Below are positions 41,603 to 50,405 of a stretch of 64,000 nt of DNA, in pieces (position 1 is the first letter of the stretch; every line of letters begins with the position of its first letter). This DNA is from Pseudoalteromonas phenolica (GTDB taxonomy: Bacteria > Pseudomonadota > Gammaproteobacteria > Enterobacterales > Alteromonadaceae). Made by a program: the position numbers and the translations under genes. Below the pieces are notes generated by a model that did not search any database, was not told where the DNA came from, and saw only the letters and a program-made list of their open reading frames with translations. Location of the stretch: positions 1 through 64,000 of the forward strand of contig NZ_PPSW01000034.1 of NCBI RefSeq assembly GCF_005876835.1, written 5' to 3'.

Positions 41603-41913
41603 AGCAAGCTCCTTAAGCCAAAAAATATTGTGTAGATGATTAAGTTTGCTGACAACAAGTAGATAAATGCTTGTTTGGTTGTTTTGAACATATAAATAAA
41701 GCTGACAATCAACATCCAGATTGGCGTAACAATCCACATATTAAATTGGGTTTTCCAGAGTAGGCGTTGGTCGCTTAGTTTAGTGTTAATACTGTCTGGC
41801 CCAAACCATACAATTAACGCCACAATGCCATAACTCAACGCTAATCCAAGAAAAACACCTATCGCTGTTTTGCCCCACCATTGAGGTTGAATTTTTTGAT
41901 GTGCCTGGCTCAT
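41599..41913 (-). CDS. Small membrane protein of PepSY iron operon (DUF3649-like position)
   Basis: A 104-residue protein with three membrane helices (about 14-36, 56-75, 80-100). The sequence is only weakly family-like to me; by position, between a DUF3325-like gene and a PepSY gene, it corresponds to the DUF3649-type component of siderophore-associated operons. Start and stop overlap both neighbours by four bases (ATGA), so the three are translated as a unit. Confidence 0.65.
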   Translation of the reverse strand: MSQAHQKIQPQWWGKTAIGVFLGLALSYGIVALIVWFGPDSINTKLSDQRLLWKTQFNMWIVTPIWMLIVSFIYMFKTTKQAFIYLLSANLIIYTIFFGLRSLL

Positions 41914-42164
41914 CGAATGCTCCTAATCAAAAAACTAGAGATGGGGATGATGATCAGCACAAGCATAATTAGCATGAGCCAAATAAAAACGCTTGCTGCA
42001 CCATTGAAAATAAATGGACTGATCACGGCTGAGGAAATTAACAGTAAATAACCGAGCTGTTTAAATTTTTTAGATATGGGGGTGTTTAAAGCCAATTGGT
42101 GTCGATTAGACGCATAGATGAAAGATACTCCAGCGGCTATAAACGTTAAAAAAACGAATAGCAC
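41910..42164 (-). CDS. DUF3325-like small membrane protein
   Basis: An 84-residue protein with three hydrophobic segments and the ASNRHQLAL motif after the first helix, which resembles the DUF3325 family found with PepSY iron-uptake genes. First gene of the operon, directly behind the promoter at 42205-42232. Overlaps the next gene by ATGA. Confidence 0.65.
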   Translation of the reverse strand: MLFVFLTFIAAGVSFIYASNRHQLALNTPISKKFKQLGYLLLISSAVISPFIFNGAASVFIWLMLIMLVLIIIPISSFLIRSIR

Positions 42165-42204
42165 TACTCACTCCATGTAAACTTGATTGTTAAAAGAGGG
42201 ACAG

Positions 42205-42240
42205 ATTATACACAGACAAGTCGCACTATCAATGATAATG
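42205..42240 (-). promoter_or_regulatory. Promoter with overlapping Fur-like core
   Basis: On the minus strand TTGATA (42227-42232), 16-base spacer, TATAAT (42205-42210). AATGATAAT at 42231-42239 equals the central nine bases of the Fur consensus and overlaps the -35. Iron repression is therefore plausible, in keeping with the PepSY/DUF3325 genes it drives. The outer parts of the Fur box match less well. Confidence 0.55.
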
Positions 42241-42281
42241 CGACTGAGAATTGATGTTATTTATATGTTCTTCAGTCTAAT

Positions 42282-43238
42282 CTAGGCTATTTGTTTTTCT
42301 GCAAGATTAAGTTCCATCGTTGCTTTTAATAAACGATATAAATTAATCGATGCATCAATTTCTTCTCTACGATTGGTTAAACTTTCAATATTCAAACCAA
42401 GCGGTACATTTAAGTGAGCACAGCTTTGAATGATCAGGTCTAAATTCTCACGACAGATACGAATTGATTCGCTTAATGGGTTTTGTGAGTCAAGCATGCG
42501 CCATTTAGTTGCTTCTGGTACTGAAATACCTAGCCATTCCATAAACTGCAATGTCTTCTCGCCGCCACATGGTGTAAAGGTAAGAATAATACGTTTAGGC
42601 TCAAGTCCTTGTTGGCGACAACTACGAGCATAGCTGGTGATTAAATCAATCGTCGCCTGTGCATTGTAAACTGCTTGAGAGATAAAGAACTCACACCCTT
42701 GTGCTGTTTTTTCTAACAAACGCTCGTGTTCGTTTCGCTTATTCGCATGGCGCTCAGCAATCGTCACACCGCCTAAGAAAAAGTCATCTTGGTGCTCTGC
42801 AATCGTTTCGTATGCTTTAGGCAGGCTAAGTTTAACTTCGCCATTTGAAGACGGGCTACCTACTAATACAAGATTGTTTAAGCCGTGCTTAGTTTTAGTA
42901 TTGTTAAGCCACTGATTAAACTCGCTCGCCTCACGTTGTGCCACACTTTTATAGGTGATGACATCAAGTTGTGACAGCTCTTTAACGAGTTGGCTGTATT
43001 CACATGGATCTACTGTATGCTTGAATGGAAAAGGGCGTGGAACTTGAGTTCGGCTGCTTTCATCTTGAATGTCGTAAATAACAACACCGTCATATTCAAT
43101 CTCGTGTAAACGGCCAAGTAGCTTTTGTGCAATGGTTTTGACTTGCGCTTCATCAGTCCCCATCTTTGGCGGAGTAGTACCAATTAAATATACGCCTTGA
43201 TTAGGGTCCAAAATTTTTTCTTGTAATGATAAAGCCAT
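42282..43238 (-). CDS. Methylenetetrahydrofolate reductase-like protein
   Basis: A 318-residue predicted TIM-barrel protein related to flavin-dependent 5,10-methylenetetrahydrofolate reductases, but divergent from MetF. Visible features are VYLIGTTPPKMGTDEAQV near the start, VVIYDIQDE, NLVLVGSPSSNGEVKLSL, FFLGGVTIAERH, and GCEFFISQAVYNAQ, which corresponds to the MetF substrate-binding QFFF region. It may serve C1 metabolism or a related reduction; the assignment is by fold resemblance. Of three near-contiguous ATGs, 43238 (GAGGACC upstream) is chosen; 43286 would add 16 residues. Monocistronic. Confidence 0.65.
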   Translation of the reverse strand: MALSLQEKILDPNQGVYLIGTTPPKMGTDEAQVKTIAQKLLGRLHEIEYDGVVIYDIQDESSRTQVPRPFPFKHTVDPCEYSQLVKELSQLDVITYKSVAQREASEFNQWLNNTKTKHGLNNLVLVGSPSSNGEVKLSLPKAYETIAEHQDDFFLGGVTIAERHANKRNEHERLLEKTAQGCEFFISQAVYNAQATIDLITSYARSCRQQGLEPKRIILTFTPCGGEKTLQFMEWLGISVPEATKWRMLDSQNPLSESIRICRENLDLIIQSCAHLNVPLGLNIESLTNRREEIDASINLYRLLKATMELNLAEKQIA

Positions 43239-43656
43239 GGTCCTCATTCCCATTGGTTGTGCTGATGAGGTAAATATAGCAGCCATTTAGACGTCTAGAT
43301 AGATTTTTCACATGAAACTTATTCAAACACTATGAATTTCTCTCATGTTGTTTTTGAGGCGTAAGGGATAATTCCGTAGCTCAGATATATTTATTTACAT
43401 AAATTTTGCTTTGAAATGAGCGAGTCACAGTAATTTATTGCATAATTGAAGCGGTGTCATATGTGATACCAATCCTAAATAATACTCAATCATTTTGAGA
43501 GACTAAAACTGACGTTAACTTCGTTGGGAATTTCTCATTTAGAACAACTAAATAGCAAAATTCCGCCTTGTTATCGACAAGTTTTCCTTACCTCAAAATA
43601 GATTGCTTAATTTAGAGGAATGGTATGACAAAATAAAAACTGAATTTGGAAATCAC
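43239..43656. other. Intergenic region containing a dispersed repeat
   Basis: 418 bases between the MTHFR-like and M16 genes. 43466-43615 is a copy of the ATACCAAT repeat, and it supplies the promoter-proximal sequence of the M16 gene. The rest is AT-rich without a clear signal. Confidence 0.5.
43466..43615 (+). repeat. Dispersed ATACCAAT repeat, short copy
   Basis: Begins ATACCAATCCTAAATAATAC and ends CTTAATTTAGAG. It is the inverted homologue of 28015-28219 without the roughly 46-base central segment. It also supplies the first codons of an N-terminal extension open upstream of the M16 gene, which argues against that extension being real. Confidence 0.85.
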
Positions 43657-46536
43657 ATGAAATTTAAACTTTTGGCAACTAGCCTTGCAGTGACTTTAGC
43701 GCTGTCAGGTTGTATGAGTAACAATGCACAGACAAGCAATACAACAAATGCCACTGTTGCATCAGCGTCTGTTGAGAACAAAGTATTTGCACAAGACTAT
43801 GTGTTAGAAGAACTAGAAAATGGTCTTCGTGTGATGGTTGTTAAAACTGATTATCCTGATGTTGTATCGCTACAAATTCCGGTATCTGTAGGCTCTCGAA
43901 ATGAAATCGAAGCAGGTAAAACTGGCTTTGCACATTTCTTTGAACACATGATGTTTAAAGGCTCTGAAAAATTCCCACAAGATGTGTATGCAGATATTCT
44001 GAAAAACTCTGGGGTAGATAACCGCGCTTACACGACAAACGACTATACAAACTACCACTTAAATTTCTCTAAAGAACATTTAGACAAAGTACTTGAAATC
44101 AAAGCGGACATTTTCCAAAACTTAAAGTATTCAGAAGAGCAGTTTCGTACTGAAGCACTGACGGTTAAAGGAGAGTATTTAAAAAATAATGCCAGCCCAA
44201 TCCGTAAACTACTTGCGGCTGTGCGTAAAGAGGCATTTGAAAAGCACACTTACAAGCACACTACTATGGGCTTCTTCGAAGATATTGAAGCCATGCCTGA
44301 TCAAATGGCGTATGGCCAGACGTTCTTTGAGCGCTTTTATAAGCCTGAATATGTTTCACTTGTGATTGTAGGTGATGTTGACCCGCAAGAGACCATGGAT
44401 ATGGTTAAGAAGCACTGGGGTAATTGGAAAAAAGGTGACTACCAAGCGGATATTCCGGTAGAGCCAAAACAACAAGCACCTAAATATGTGCATGAACAGT
44501 TTGAAGGCATGCCGGGTCACTGGTTGCTAGTATCTTACAAAGGCACTGCTTGGCAGCCGACTAAAAAAGATCGCGCAGCACTTGATCTGATCTCACAACT
44601 TTATTTCTCTTCGAATTCAGAGTTATATCAAGAACTCGTAGTAGACAAGCAGCTTGCTAGCCAAATGTTTACTTATAACGCAGAGACAAAAGACCCGGGT
44701 TTATTGCATGTATTTGTTAAAGTTGAAAAAGAAGAAGATTTAGCCGCGGTACGCGATGCAATTGCAAAAACATATGCTAAAGCACGCACTGAGCTGGTGG
44801 ATGCTGATAAGTTAGCAGCATTAAAATCAAATCTTAAATACAGCTTCATCAATGGACTAGATTCATCACAAGCCATTGCGTCAACGCTTGCAAGCTATAT
44901 GCATTTTGAGCGTGACCCAGAAGTGATCAACCAGTTATATGCGTCTGCAGATGCCATTACAGCTGAAGACATTCGTGACATTGCAAACAAATACTTTGTT
45001 GATAATGGCCGTACGACAGTGACCATGTCTTCACTTGAGACTGTTTCTGGTTTCGACGAAGAAGTATCAGTATCAGCGCTTGCTAAACAAGCGAGCCAGC
45101 CTGTTGAGCGTCATTTCAATGTATTAGATAAAACCAATAGTTCACCATTGGTTGATGTAAACTTATTATTCTACACCGGTGCAGCAGCTGATCCGGCAGG
45201 CAAAAAGGGTGTAGCGGCATTAACAGCAGCTATGATCGCACGTGGTGGTTCACAAACTAAGAGCTACAAAGAAATTCAAAAAGCACTTTATCCAATTGCA
45301 GGTAGCTTTGGCTATCAGTTAGATAAAGAAATGATTTCTTTACGTGGCCGTGTACACAAAGACAACGCTGAGCAGTGGTATGCATTAGTAAGTGATCAAC
45401 TGTTAAACCCAGGCTTCAGAGAAGATGACTTTAAGCGCCTTAAGAAAGAACTAATTGATGGTATTAAAGCGGGCTTGAAGTCTTCAAATGACGAAGAGCT
45501 GGGTAAAGAAGTGCTTTATCATAAGCTATATGAAGGTCACCCTTATGAAAGTTATAACTTAGGTGATTTGTCAGATCTTGAAGCGTTAACGCTAGATGAC
45601 GTGAAAGCATTCTATGCATCGCAATTCACCCAAGCTAAGCTAAACGTGGGCATTACGGGTGATTTAGACAATGATGTAAAAGCGCAAATGTTGAATGACC
45701 TAGCTAGCCTAGCGAAAGGGGATGAAGCGCGTTTAAGCATTCCTGATGCACCTAAACTAGCAGGTCGTCATGCGACGATTGTTGAGAAAAATGCTAAATC
45801 AACGGCTGTATCATTTGGTTTCCCAATCGACACTATTCGTAGCTCTAAAGATTGGACGGCACTTTGGTTAGTTCGCTCTTACTTTGGTGAGCACAGAAGC
45901 TCAAACAGCTTCTTATATCAGCGCATTCGTCAGGTACGTGGTATGAACTATGGTGACTATGCGTATATTGAGTACTTCCCACGTGGTATGTTCCAAACTA
46001 AGCCAGATGCAAACTTAGGCCGTTCAGAGCAAATTTTCCAAGTGTGGTTACGTCCGCTTCGTTCAAACAATGATGCGCATTTCGCAACGCGCGTTGCTTT
46101 GTTTGAATTAGACAAGCTAATTAAAGATGGCATGACTGAAGCTGACTTTAATGCAACACGTAATTTCTTGAGCAACTTTGTGCCTCAGCTAGTGGCAAGC
46201 CAAGACCGCCAGCTAGGTTATGCGCTTGATAGCGAGTTCTACAACACTGAAAGTTTTGTAGAATACGTTCGTAAACAACTTGCTTCACTGACAGTTGAAG
46301 ATGTGAACCGCGTTATTCGTGAAAACCTACAAACTGACGATGTGCATTACGTGTTCATCACAGGTGACGGCAAAGACATGCAAAAACGTCTTGCAAAAGA
46401 AACGGTTTCACCACTGAAATACAACTCAGATAAGCCTGCGGCACTTATCAATGAAGATAAGCAAATTGAAAGCTATAAGCTGAACATTCCTGCGAAAAAC
46501 ATTGAAGTGTTGGATGTAGAGAAAGTATTTGAGTAA
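43657..46536 (+). CDS. M16-family zinc peptidase lipoprotein
   Basis: A 959-residue exported inverzincin protease. The N-terminus is a lipoprotein signal (MKFKLLATSLAVTLALSGC) with lipobox LSGC, so it is probably anchored in the outer membrane facing the periplasm. The zinc site HFFEH gives His93, Glu96 and His97, with the distal Glu in a following helix. The protein contains two M16 halves, each with active-like and inactive subdomains (about 50-480 and 500-930), as in pitrilysin-type enzymes. Start at 43657 is fixed by the signal peptide; the 18-codon upstream extension is repeat-derived. A strong terminator follows. Confidence 0.92.
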   Translation: MKFKLLATSLAVTLALSGCMSNNAQTSNTTNATVASASVENKVFAQDYVLEELENGLRVMVVKTDYPDVVSLQIPVSVGSRNEIEAGKTGFAHFFEHMMFKGSEKFPQDVYADILKNSGVDNRAYTTNDYTNYHLNFSKEHLDKVLEIKADIFQNLKYSEEQFRTEALTVKGEYLKNNASPIRKLLAAVRKEAFEKHTYKHTTMGFFEDIEAMPDQMAYGQTFFERFYKPEYVSLVIVGDVDPQETMDMVKKHWGNWKKGDYQADIPVEPKQQAPKYVHEQFEGMPGHWLLVSYKGTAWQPTKKDRAALDLISQLYFSSNSELYQELVVDKQLASQMFTYNAETKDPGLLHVFVKVEKEEDLAAVRDAIAKTYAKARTELVDADKLAALKSNLKYSFINGLDSSQAIASTLASYMHFERDPEVINQLYASADAITAEDIRDIANKYFVDNGRTTVTMSSLETVSGFDEEVSVSALAKQASQPVERHFNVLDKTNSSPLVDVNLLFYTGAAADPAGKKGVAALTAAMIARGGSQTKSYKEIQKALYPIAGSFGYQLDKEMISLRGRVHKDNAEQWYALVSDQLLNPGFREDDFKRLKKELIDGIKAGLKSSNDEELGKEVLYHKLYEGHPYESYNLGDLSDLEALTLDDVKAFYASQFTQAKLNVGITGDLDNDVKAQMLNDLASLAKGDEARLSIPDAPKLAGRHATIVEKNAKSTAVSFGFPIDTIRSSKDWTALWLVRSYFGEHRSSNSFLYQRIRQVRGMNYGDYAYIEYFPRGMFQTKPDANLGRSEQIFQVWLRPLRSNNDAHFATRVALFELDKLIKDGMTEADFNATRNFLSNFVPQLVASQDRQLGYALDSEFYNTESFVEYVRKQLASLTVEDVNRVIRENLQTDDVHYVFITGDGKDMQKRLAKETVSPLKYNSDKPAALINEDKQIESYKLNIPAKNIEVLDVEKVFE

Positions 46537-46577
46537 TTAAATATTCTCTTTGTCGCAGCCAATATTGTGACAGCGAC

Positions 46578-46609
46578 AAAAAAGCCGCTCATTGAGCGGC
46601 TTTTTTATT
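46578..46609. terminator. Bidirectional terminator
   Basis: AAAAAAGCCGCTC / GAGCGGCTTTTTT around ATT, between the M16 gene and convergent yebG. Confidence 0.9.
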
Positions 46610-46626
46610 ATCTTGAATAAGTGCTG

Positions 46627-46944
46627 TTAGGCTTGTTTGATAGGTGTGACATTTTCATCAGCATCGCTATCATTCACATCAGCATCTTTCTTTGACTTTT
46701 TTGCAGGTGTACTTGGTTTTGAACCTTTAAGTACATTAATAAAGTCATCTTTTTGTTTCGCCATTTCTAATGCCAATGACTCAACTTGTTGCTCACTCAG
46801 CGGCACATCCACTTTACCTAGCATCTCTTCTAAAGACTCAGCAACATCAAGCATTTTGTCGTAAGCATCAGCCTCTTTTTTGCTGGTAAAGGTCATGCGC
46901 TCGACTCCATTTCTTTCTACCACATACTTAACAACAACAGCCAT
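46627..46944 (-). CDS. yebG: SOS-associated protein YebG
   Basis: A 105-residue member of the YebG family, small DNA-damage-induced proteins of unknown biochemical role. The family start MAVVVKYVVERNG is intact, followed by MTFTSKKEADAYDKML and a Lys/Asp-rich tail. A perfect LexA box lies 19 bases upstream of the start, in keeping with SOS control. Monocistronic. Confidence 0.92.
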   Translation of the reverse strand: MAVVVKYVVERNGVERMTFTSKKEADAYDKMLDVAESLEEMLGKVDVPLSEQQVESLALEMAKQKDDFINVLKGSKPSTPAKKSKKDADVNDSDADENVTPIKQA

Positions 46945-46962
46945 GATACACTCCCAATTGCA

Positions 46963-46978
46963 CTGTTTTTTTATACAG
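46963..46978. promoter_or_regulatory. LexA box of yebG
   Basis: CTGTTTTTTTATACAG matches CTGT-N8-ACAG with an AT-rich centre, 19 bases before yebG. Indicates SOS repression by LexA. Confidence 0.85.
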
Positions 46979-47161
46979 TAATCTTTTGAGGCCTATTTTG
47001 CAAGCTATTCGGTCAATATTAATACTTTAGTTATGTGAATAGGTATTAAGTTTGACTTTCATGTCATTGTCATCTTTATTTAACATTGCTCGTATGAGTA
47101 ATTTGGGTAAGGAGTTCTACCCGTCATTTATTAAATTTCAAGGATTTTCCAGGAGGGAAAT

Positions 47162-47458
47162 ATGATCAAAGCATTACTTTTAGCCACTAGTTTGTTTATT
47201 GCACCAACTGTATTAGCAGAATCTGCACAGCAACAAGCGTCACCAGAAATTCAATCTGAAATTTATCAGACAATTAATATTAATGAAGCTTCTCTCGAAG
47301 AGCTTGTAAAATTGCCAGGGATCGGAAAAGGCAAGGCGAGGGCCATTGTTAGTTTCCGGGAGCAAAATGGACCTTTTGACGACCTTAACTCCTTAATGGC
47401 AGTTAAAGGGGTTGGTAAAAGCATCGTCGCGAAGCTAGAAGGGAAGGTAAAGTTTTAA
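47162..47458 (+). CDS. ComEA-like helix-hairpin-helix DNA-binding protein
   Basis: A 98-residue periplasmic protein. Signal peptide about 1-19 (FIAPTVLAES), a short linker, then two helix-hairpin-helix motifs: LEELVKLPGIGKGKARAIV and LNSLMAVKGVGKSIV. ComEA proteins bind incoming DNA in natural transformation and pull it across the outer membrane; single-domain versions like this one occur in many gammaproteobacteria. A strong Shine-Dalgarno (CAGGAGGG) precedes ATG 47162. The terminator overlaps the end of the next, convergent gene. Confidence 0.9.
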   Translation: MIKALLLATSLFIAPTVLAESAQQQASPEIQSEIYQTININEASLEELVKLPGIGKGKARAIVSFREQNGPFDDLNSLMAVKGVGKSIVAKLEGKVKF

Positions 47459-47483
47459 GCTTTAAATGCTCAGATGAAAAACT

Positions 47484-47509
47484 AAAAAAGGGCGCAATCG
47501 CCCTTTTTT
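47484..47509. terminator. Bidirectional terminator
   Basis: AAAAAAGGGCG / CGCCCTTTTTT around CAAT, between the ComEA-like gene and the convergent gene ending at 47508. Confidence 0.88.
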
Positions 47510-47813
47510 AGTTTTGGTTTTGTTTTTCAAACTCCGCAATGGCGTCACTCAGTTTGCTTTTGGTAAATGCAATTTCCAGCGGCGTAGTGAGAAGGGGGTA
47601 TAAGATACCGGCCAACAACAAAGGAGGTAGTAAATACCAGCCTTCAAAATAAGCCAAAGAAATAAAAAACGGCATCAAGATGGCGAGCTTACAGCAGCCT
47701 AATAACACTTTTTCAGGCGCTTCTAAGTGACTCAAAGCAATGGCGATGATTTGTTGCTTATCACGAAGCTTGTAAGGCTTTAACTGCTCAATATTGCGAA
47801 GATTAAAATGCAT
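47508..47813 (-). CDS. Small membrane protein downstream of dsbB (DUF6170-like)
   Basis: A 101-residue protein with two adjacent hydrophobic segments (about 38-55 and 60-80) and charged ends. I associate it tentatively with DUF6170-type proteins of Alteromonadales; no function is known. It begins 7 bases after dsbB, so the two are probably one operon. Confidence 0.6.
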   Translation of the reverse strand: MHFNLRNIEQLKPYKLRDKQQIIAIALSHLEAPEKVLLGCCKLAILMPFFISLAYFEGWYLLPPLLLAGILYPLLTTPLEIAFTKSKLSDAIAEFEKQNQN

Positions 47814-47820
47814 TATAAGT

Positions 47821-48339
47821 TTACTTTTTTACTAAAGACCAAAGAATAAAAGGTAAAAAAACTAAGAAACTGATCGCATATAACGCGAAAATCACTTCCA
47901 TCCAACCAGGCATGCTTAGACCAACAAACTGCCAGTCTATGCTGCCACAATCACCGGTTGCGGCAAAAAACGCCGGGATCCACTCATGTAATGGCATAAA
48001 CTCAGGGAAGTTAGGAACTATATCGCAAGTGAACGCAAATGGATCAGTGGTGGTTTGCATATTTAAATGCTCTTTTGCCAACATATAACCCCAAATACTA
48101 CTTACGCCCCATGTTGTAGCGCCAATACCACGGAAAATACCGTTACTTGGGGAAATAAAACCAATAAGACCTGCTGCAAACACACCTAGCACAGCCGTTC
48201 TTTGATAAATACACATGATACAAGGCTCTAAGCCCATAGCGTATTGAAAATATAAAGCCGTGACTTCAAGTAAAAATGCTGTCAGTGCCAACAGGCCCCA
48301 CGCTTTTCTAGAAGTTGGAAGGGTGTTCAACCAGTTCAT
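47821..48339 (-). CDS. dsbB: Disulfide bond formation protein DsbB
   Basis: A 172-residue inner-membrane quinone oxidoreductase that re-oxidises DsbA. Four helices. First redox pair Cys40-x-x-Cys43 in LEPCIMCIYQR; second pair Cys105 and Cys131 in the long periplasmic loop, all four essential Cys present. ATG 48339 is preceded by AAGAGA. Confidence 0.95.
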   Translation of the reverse strand: MNWLNTLPTSRKAWGLLALTAFLLEVTALYFQYAMGLEPCIMCIYQRTAVLGVFAAGLIGFISPSNGIFRGIGATTWGVSSIWGYMLAKEHLNMQTTTDPFAFTCDIVPNFPEFMPLHEWIPAFFAATGDCGSIDWQFVGLSMPGWMEVIFALYAISFLVFLPFILWSLVKK

Positions 48340-48558
48340 AAGATTCTCTTATTGTTATATTAAGTTAGCTATCAGATAACTTGCATTACAAATAGGTTCA
48401 ATTTTTCAGGTTAAGTGAACCTAAATGCTGCGAAACTGAATTATGTTGTGGGTATTATGCTGACAGAGGTTATAAGCTGCAAGAATTAACGGTAGTTGGT
48501 AAATTTTACTTAACCAGTAGAACAAAAAATGAATTGTAAAACAGGGCGACTTCTCCAC

Positions 48559-48586
48559 TTGTTAGTTGCAAAGCATCTGGTACAAT
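48559..48586 (+). promoter_or_regulatory. Promoter of fadR
   Basis: TTGTTA (48559-48564), 16-base spacer, TACAAT (48581-48586), leaving a leader of about 35 bases before ATG 48629. Confidence 0.55.
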
Positions 48587-48628
48587 CAGTGGACTAAATT
48601 GCAGTTGCCAAGATAAAAGCGGTGTTAG

Positions 48629-49342
48629 ATGAGAATTTTTAAAGCTAAAAGCCCAGCGGGATTTGCTGAGGAATATATTGTTGAATCAATTTGGAATGGT
48701 GAATTTCCACCAGGTTCAATTTTACCAGCTGAAAGAGAACTCTCTGAGCTGATTGGCGTAACTCGCACAACGTTACGTGAAGTATTACAGCGCTTAGCGC
48801 GTGATGGCTGGTTGACGATTCAACATGGTAAACCGACCCGCGTAAATAACTTCTGGGAAACTTCAGGCTTAAATATTCTTGAGACGCTAGCGCGTCTTGA
48901 TGAAGATAAAATGCCGGAGCTGACTGATCAGCTTTTATCTGCACGTACCAACATCAGCGCAATTTATACGCGTGCGGCAATTAAAGTAAACCCACAGGCT
49001 GTTATCGAAACGCTTGAAAAGAGCAAAGATTTAGAAGATAACGCTCAAGCTTTTGCAGATTTTGACTATCAAGTTCATCATCAGTTAGCGTTAGCAGGTA
49101 ACAACCGAATTTATGTTTTGGTGCTTAATGGTTTCAAAGGCCTTTACTCTAAGATTGGTGGTCACTACTTCTCAGATCCACGTACTCGCGCACTGGCCAA
49201 ACAATTTTATTTAGATCTTATAGCGCTGGCTGAAAAAGGCGACTTCGACGGTTCAATTTCTTTATTAAGAAAATACGGCCATCAAAGTGGTGAAATTTGG
49301 CAGCAGATCCGTGGTGATATGCCGTCAGATATCATGGACTAA
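48629..49342 (+). CDS. fadR: Fatty acid metabolism regulator FadR
   Basis: A 237-residue GntR-family regulator that binds acyl-CoA, represses fatty-acid degradation and activates unsaturated fatty-acid synthesis. Winged helix about 10-75 with PAERELSELIGVTRTTLREVL; the helical effector domain (about 80-230) has family-typical LAGNNRIYVLVLNGFKGLY. Length fits FadR. Monocistronic with its own promoter and terminator. Confidence 0.95.
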   Translation: MRIFKAKSPAGFAEEYIVESIWNGEFPPGSILPAERELSELIGVTRTTLREVLQRLARDGWLTIQHGKPTRVNNFWETSGLNILETLARLDEDKMPELTDQLLSARTNISAIYTRAAIKVNPQAVIETLEKSKDLEDNAQAFADFDYQVHHQLALAGNNRIYVLVLNGFKGLYSKIGGHYFSDPRTRALAKQFYLDLIALAEKGDFDGSISLLRKYGHQSGEIWQQIRGDMPSDIMD

Positions 49343-49355
49343 ACTGTATTGATTG

Positions 49356-49380
49356 AAAAAAGCCCGTAGGGGCTTTTTTT
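49356..49380 (+). terminator. Terminator of fadR
   Basis: AAAAAAGCCC-GTA-GGGGCTTTTTTT; short stem with long T-run. Confidence 0.85.
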
Positions 49381-49528
49381 ATGCCTGAAGTTTTATCCAT
49401 CAAAAAAATAGATGAGCGCTATCGGTTTATTTGATTTTCAATTTTTTCAGTGTCCCCATAAACTTGTGAAAATTTTTAATTGGGGTTGTTTTTTTATAAC
49501 TAGCCTCAATAATAAGTGTCAAAGCAAA

Positions 49529-49558
49529 TTGATATTGTCATTTTGCATTGGATATAAC
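49529..49558 (+). promoter_or_regulatory. Promoter of the peroxiredoxin gene
   Basis: TTGATA (49529-49534), 18-base spacer, TATAAC (49553-49558), 22 bases before the ATG. No OxyR box could be defined with confidence. Confidence 0.5.
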
Positions 49559-49579
49559 CCTAACTAATTGGAGAAAACC

Positions 49580-50185
49580 ATGGGTGTATTAGTAGGCCGC
49601 AAGGCACCTGACTTTACAGCAGCAGCAGTATTAGGTAACGGTGAGATCGTTGATGGTTACAACCTTCACGAGCGTATTAAAGGTAAAAAAGCGGTTGTAT
49701 TCTTTTACCCACTAGACTTCACTTTCGTTTGTCCTTCAGAGCTAATCGCTTTCGACAAGCGTTACGACGAGTTCCAAAAGCGTGGTGTTGAAGTTATCGG
49801 TGTTTCAATCGATTCTCAATTCTCACATAACGCATGGCGTAACACACCAGTAAACGAAGGTGGTATTGGTCCAGTTAAATACGACTTAGTTGCTGACGTT
49901 AAGCACGAAATCTGTCAAGCATACGACGTTGAGCACCCAGAAGCTGGTGTTGCTTTCCGTGGTTCATTCCTAATCGACGCTGAAGGTAACGTACGTCACC
50001 AAGTAGTTAACGATCTTCCTCTAGGTCGTAACATCGACGAAATGCTTCGTATGGTTGACGCACTAGCGTTCCACGAAGAGCACGGTGAAGTATGTCCTGC
50101 AGGTTGGACTGAAGGTAAATCAGGTATGGACGCAAGCCCAGAAGGTGTTGCTAAATTCCTAGCTGAGAACGAAGGCGAGCTATAA
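49580..50185 (+). CDS. Typical 2-Cys peroxiredoxin (AhpC/Prx1 type)
   Basis: A 201-residue thiol peroxidase reducing H2O2 and organic peroxides. Peroxidatic Cys51 sits in FYPLDFTFVCPSE, resolving Cys172 in HGEVCPAGW. It contains the GG-x-G and extended C-terminus seen in over-oxidation-sensitive Prx1-type enzymes. Codon use is strongly optimised compared with neighbours (few rare codons), suggesting high expression. ATG 49580 follows GGAG; an upstream TTG would overlap that site. Strong promoter and terminator, monocistronic. Confidence 0.95.
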   Translation: MGVLVGRKAPDFTAAAVLGNGEIVDGYNLHERIKGKKAVVFFYPLDFTFVCPSELIAFDKRYDEFQKRGVEVIGVSIDSQFSHNAWRNTPVNEGGIGPVKYDLVADVKHEICQAYDVEHPEAGVAFRGSFLIDAEGNVRHQVVNDLPLGRNIDEMLRMVDALAFHEEHGEVCPAGWTEGKSGMDASPEGVAKFLAENEGEL

Positions 50186-50203
50186 TTTAGCCCCTTAGTT
50201 TTT

Positions 50204-50229
50204 AAAAGCCCGCTTTTGCGGGCTTTTTT
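50204..50229 (+). terminator. Terminator of peroxiredoxin gene
   Basis: AAAAGCCCGC-TTTT-GCGGGCTTTT with a T-run. Confidence 0.9.
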
Positions 50230-50288
50230 GTGCCTGCGAAAAATAGTGAAATGGTGTTCTTTGGGAGTAAAGTGTGCAAGTCATATAC

Positions 50289-50405
50289 TTACCCCCATAA
50301 ATTTAACTGACCAACGCGTTTGAATAGTTCAACACTTAAATAAACGGCAAACAGGCTGATCACTGGGGTTGCCAAAAGACTCACTAGCGTTAATTCATTA
50401 GCCAT
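50289..50405 (-). CDS. 38-residue single-helix membrane peptide
   Basis: Short ORF starting MANELTLVSLLATP and ending RVGQLNLWG, with one clear hydrophobic helix (about 6-26). Its ATG overlaps the last codons of the secreted protein gene at 50398-50637 (start at 50405, that gene's stop at 50398), an arrangement typical of translational coupling. I recognise no family. It could be a small regulatory or toxin-like peptide, or a chance ORF; the hydrophobic pattern and overlap argue for a gene. Confidence 0.5.
   Translation of the reverse strand: MANELTLVSLLATPVISLFAVYLSVELFKRVGQLNLWG

Noticed and set aside
43603..43656. 18-codon extension of the M16 lipoprotein
   Set aside because: It begins in the dispersed repeat and would bury the lipoprotein signal peptide.
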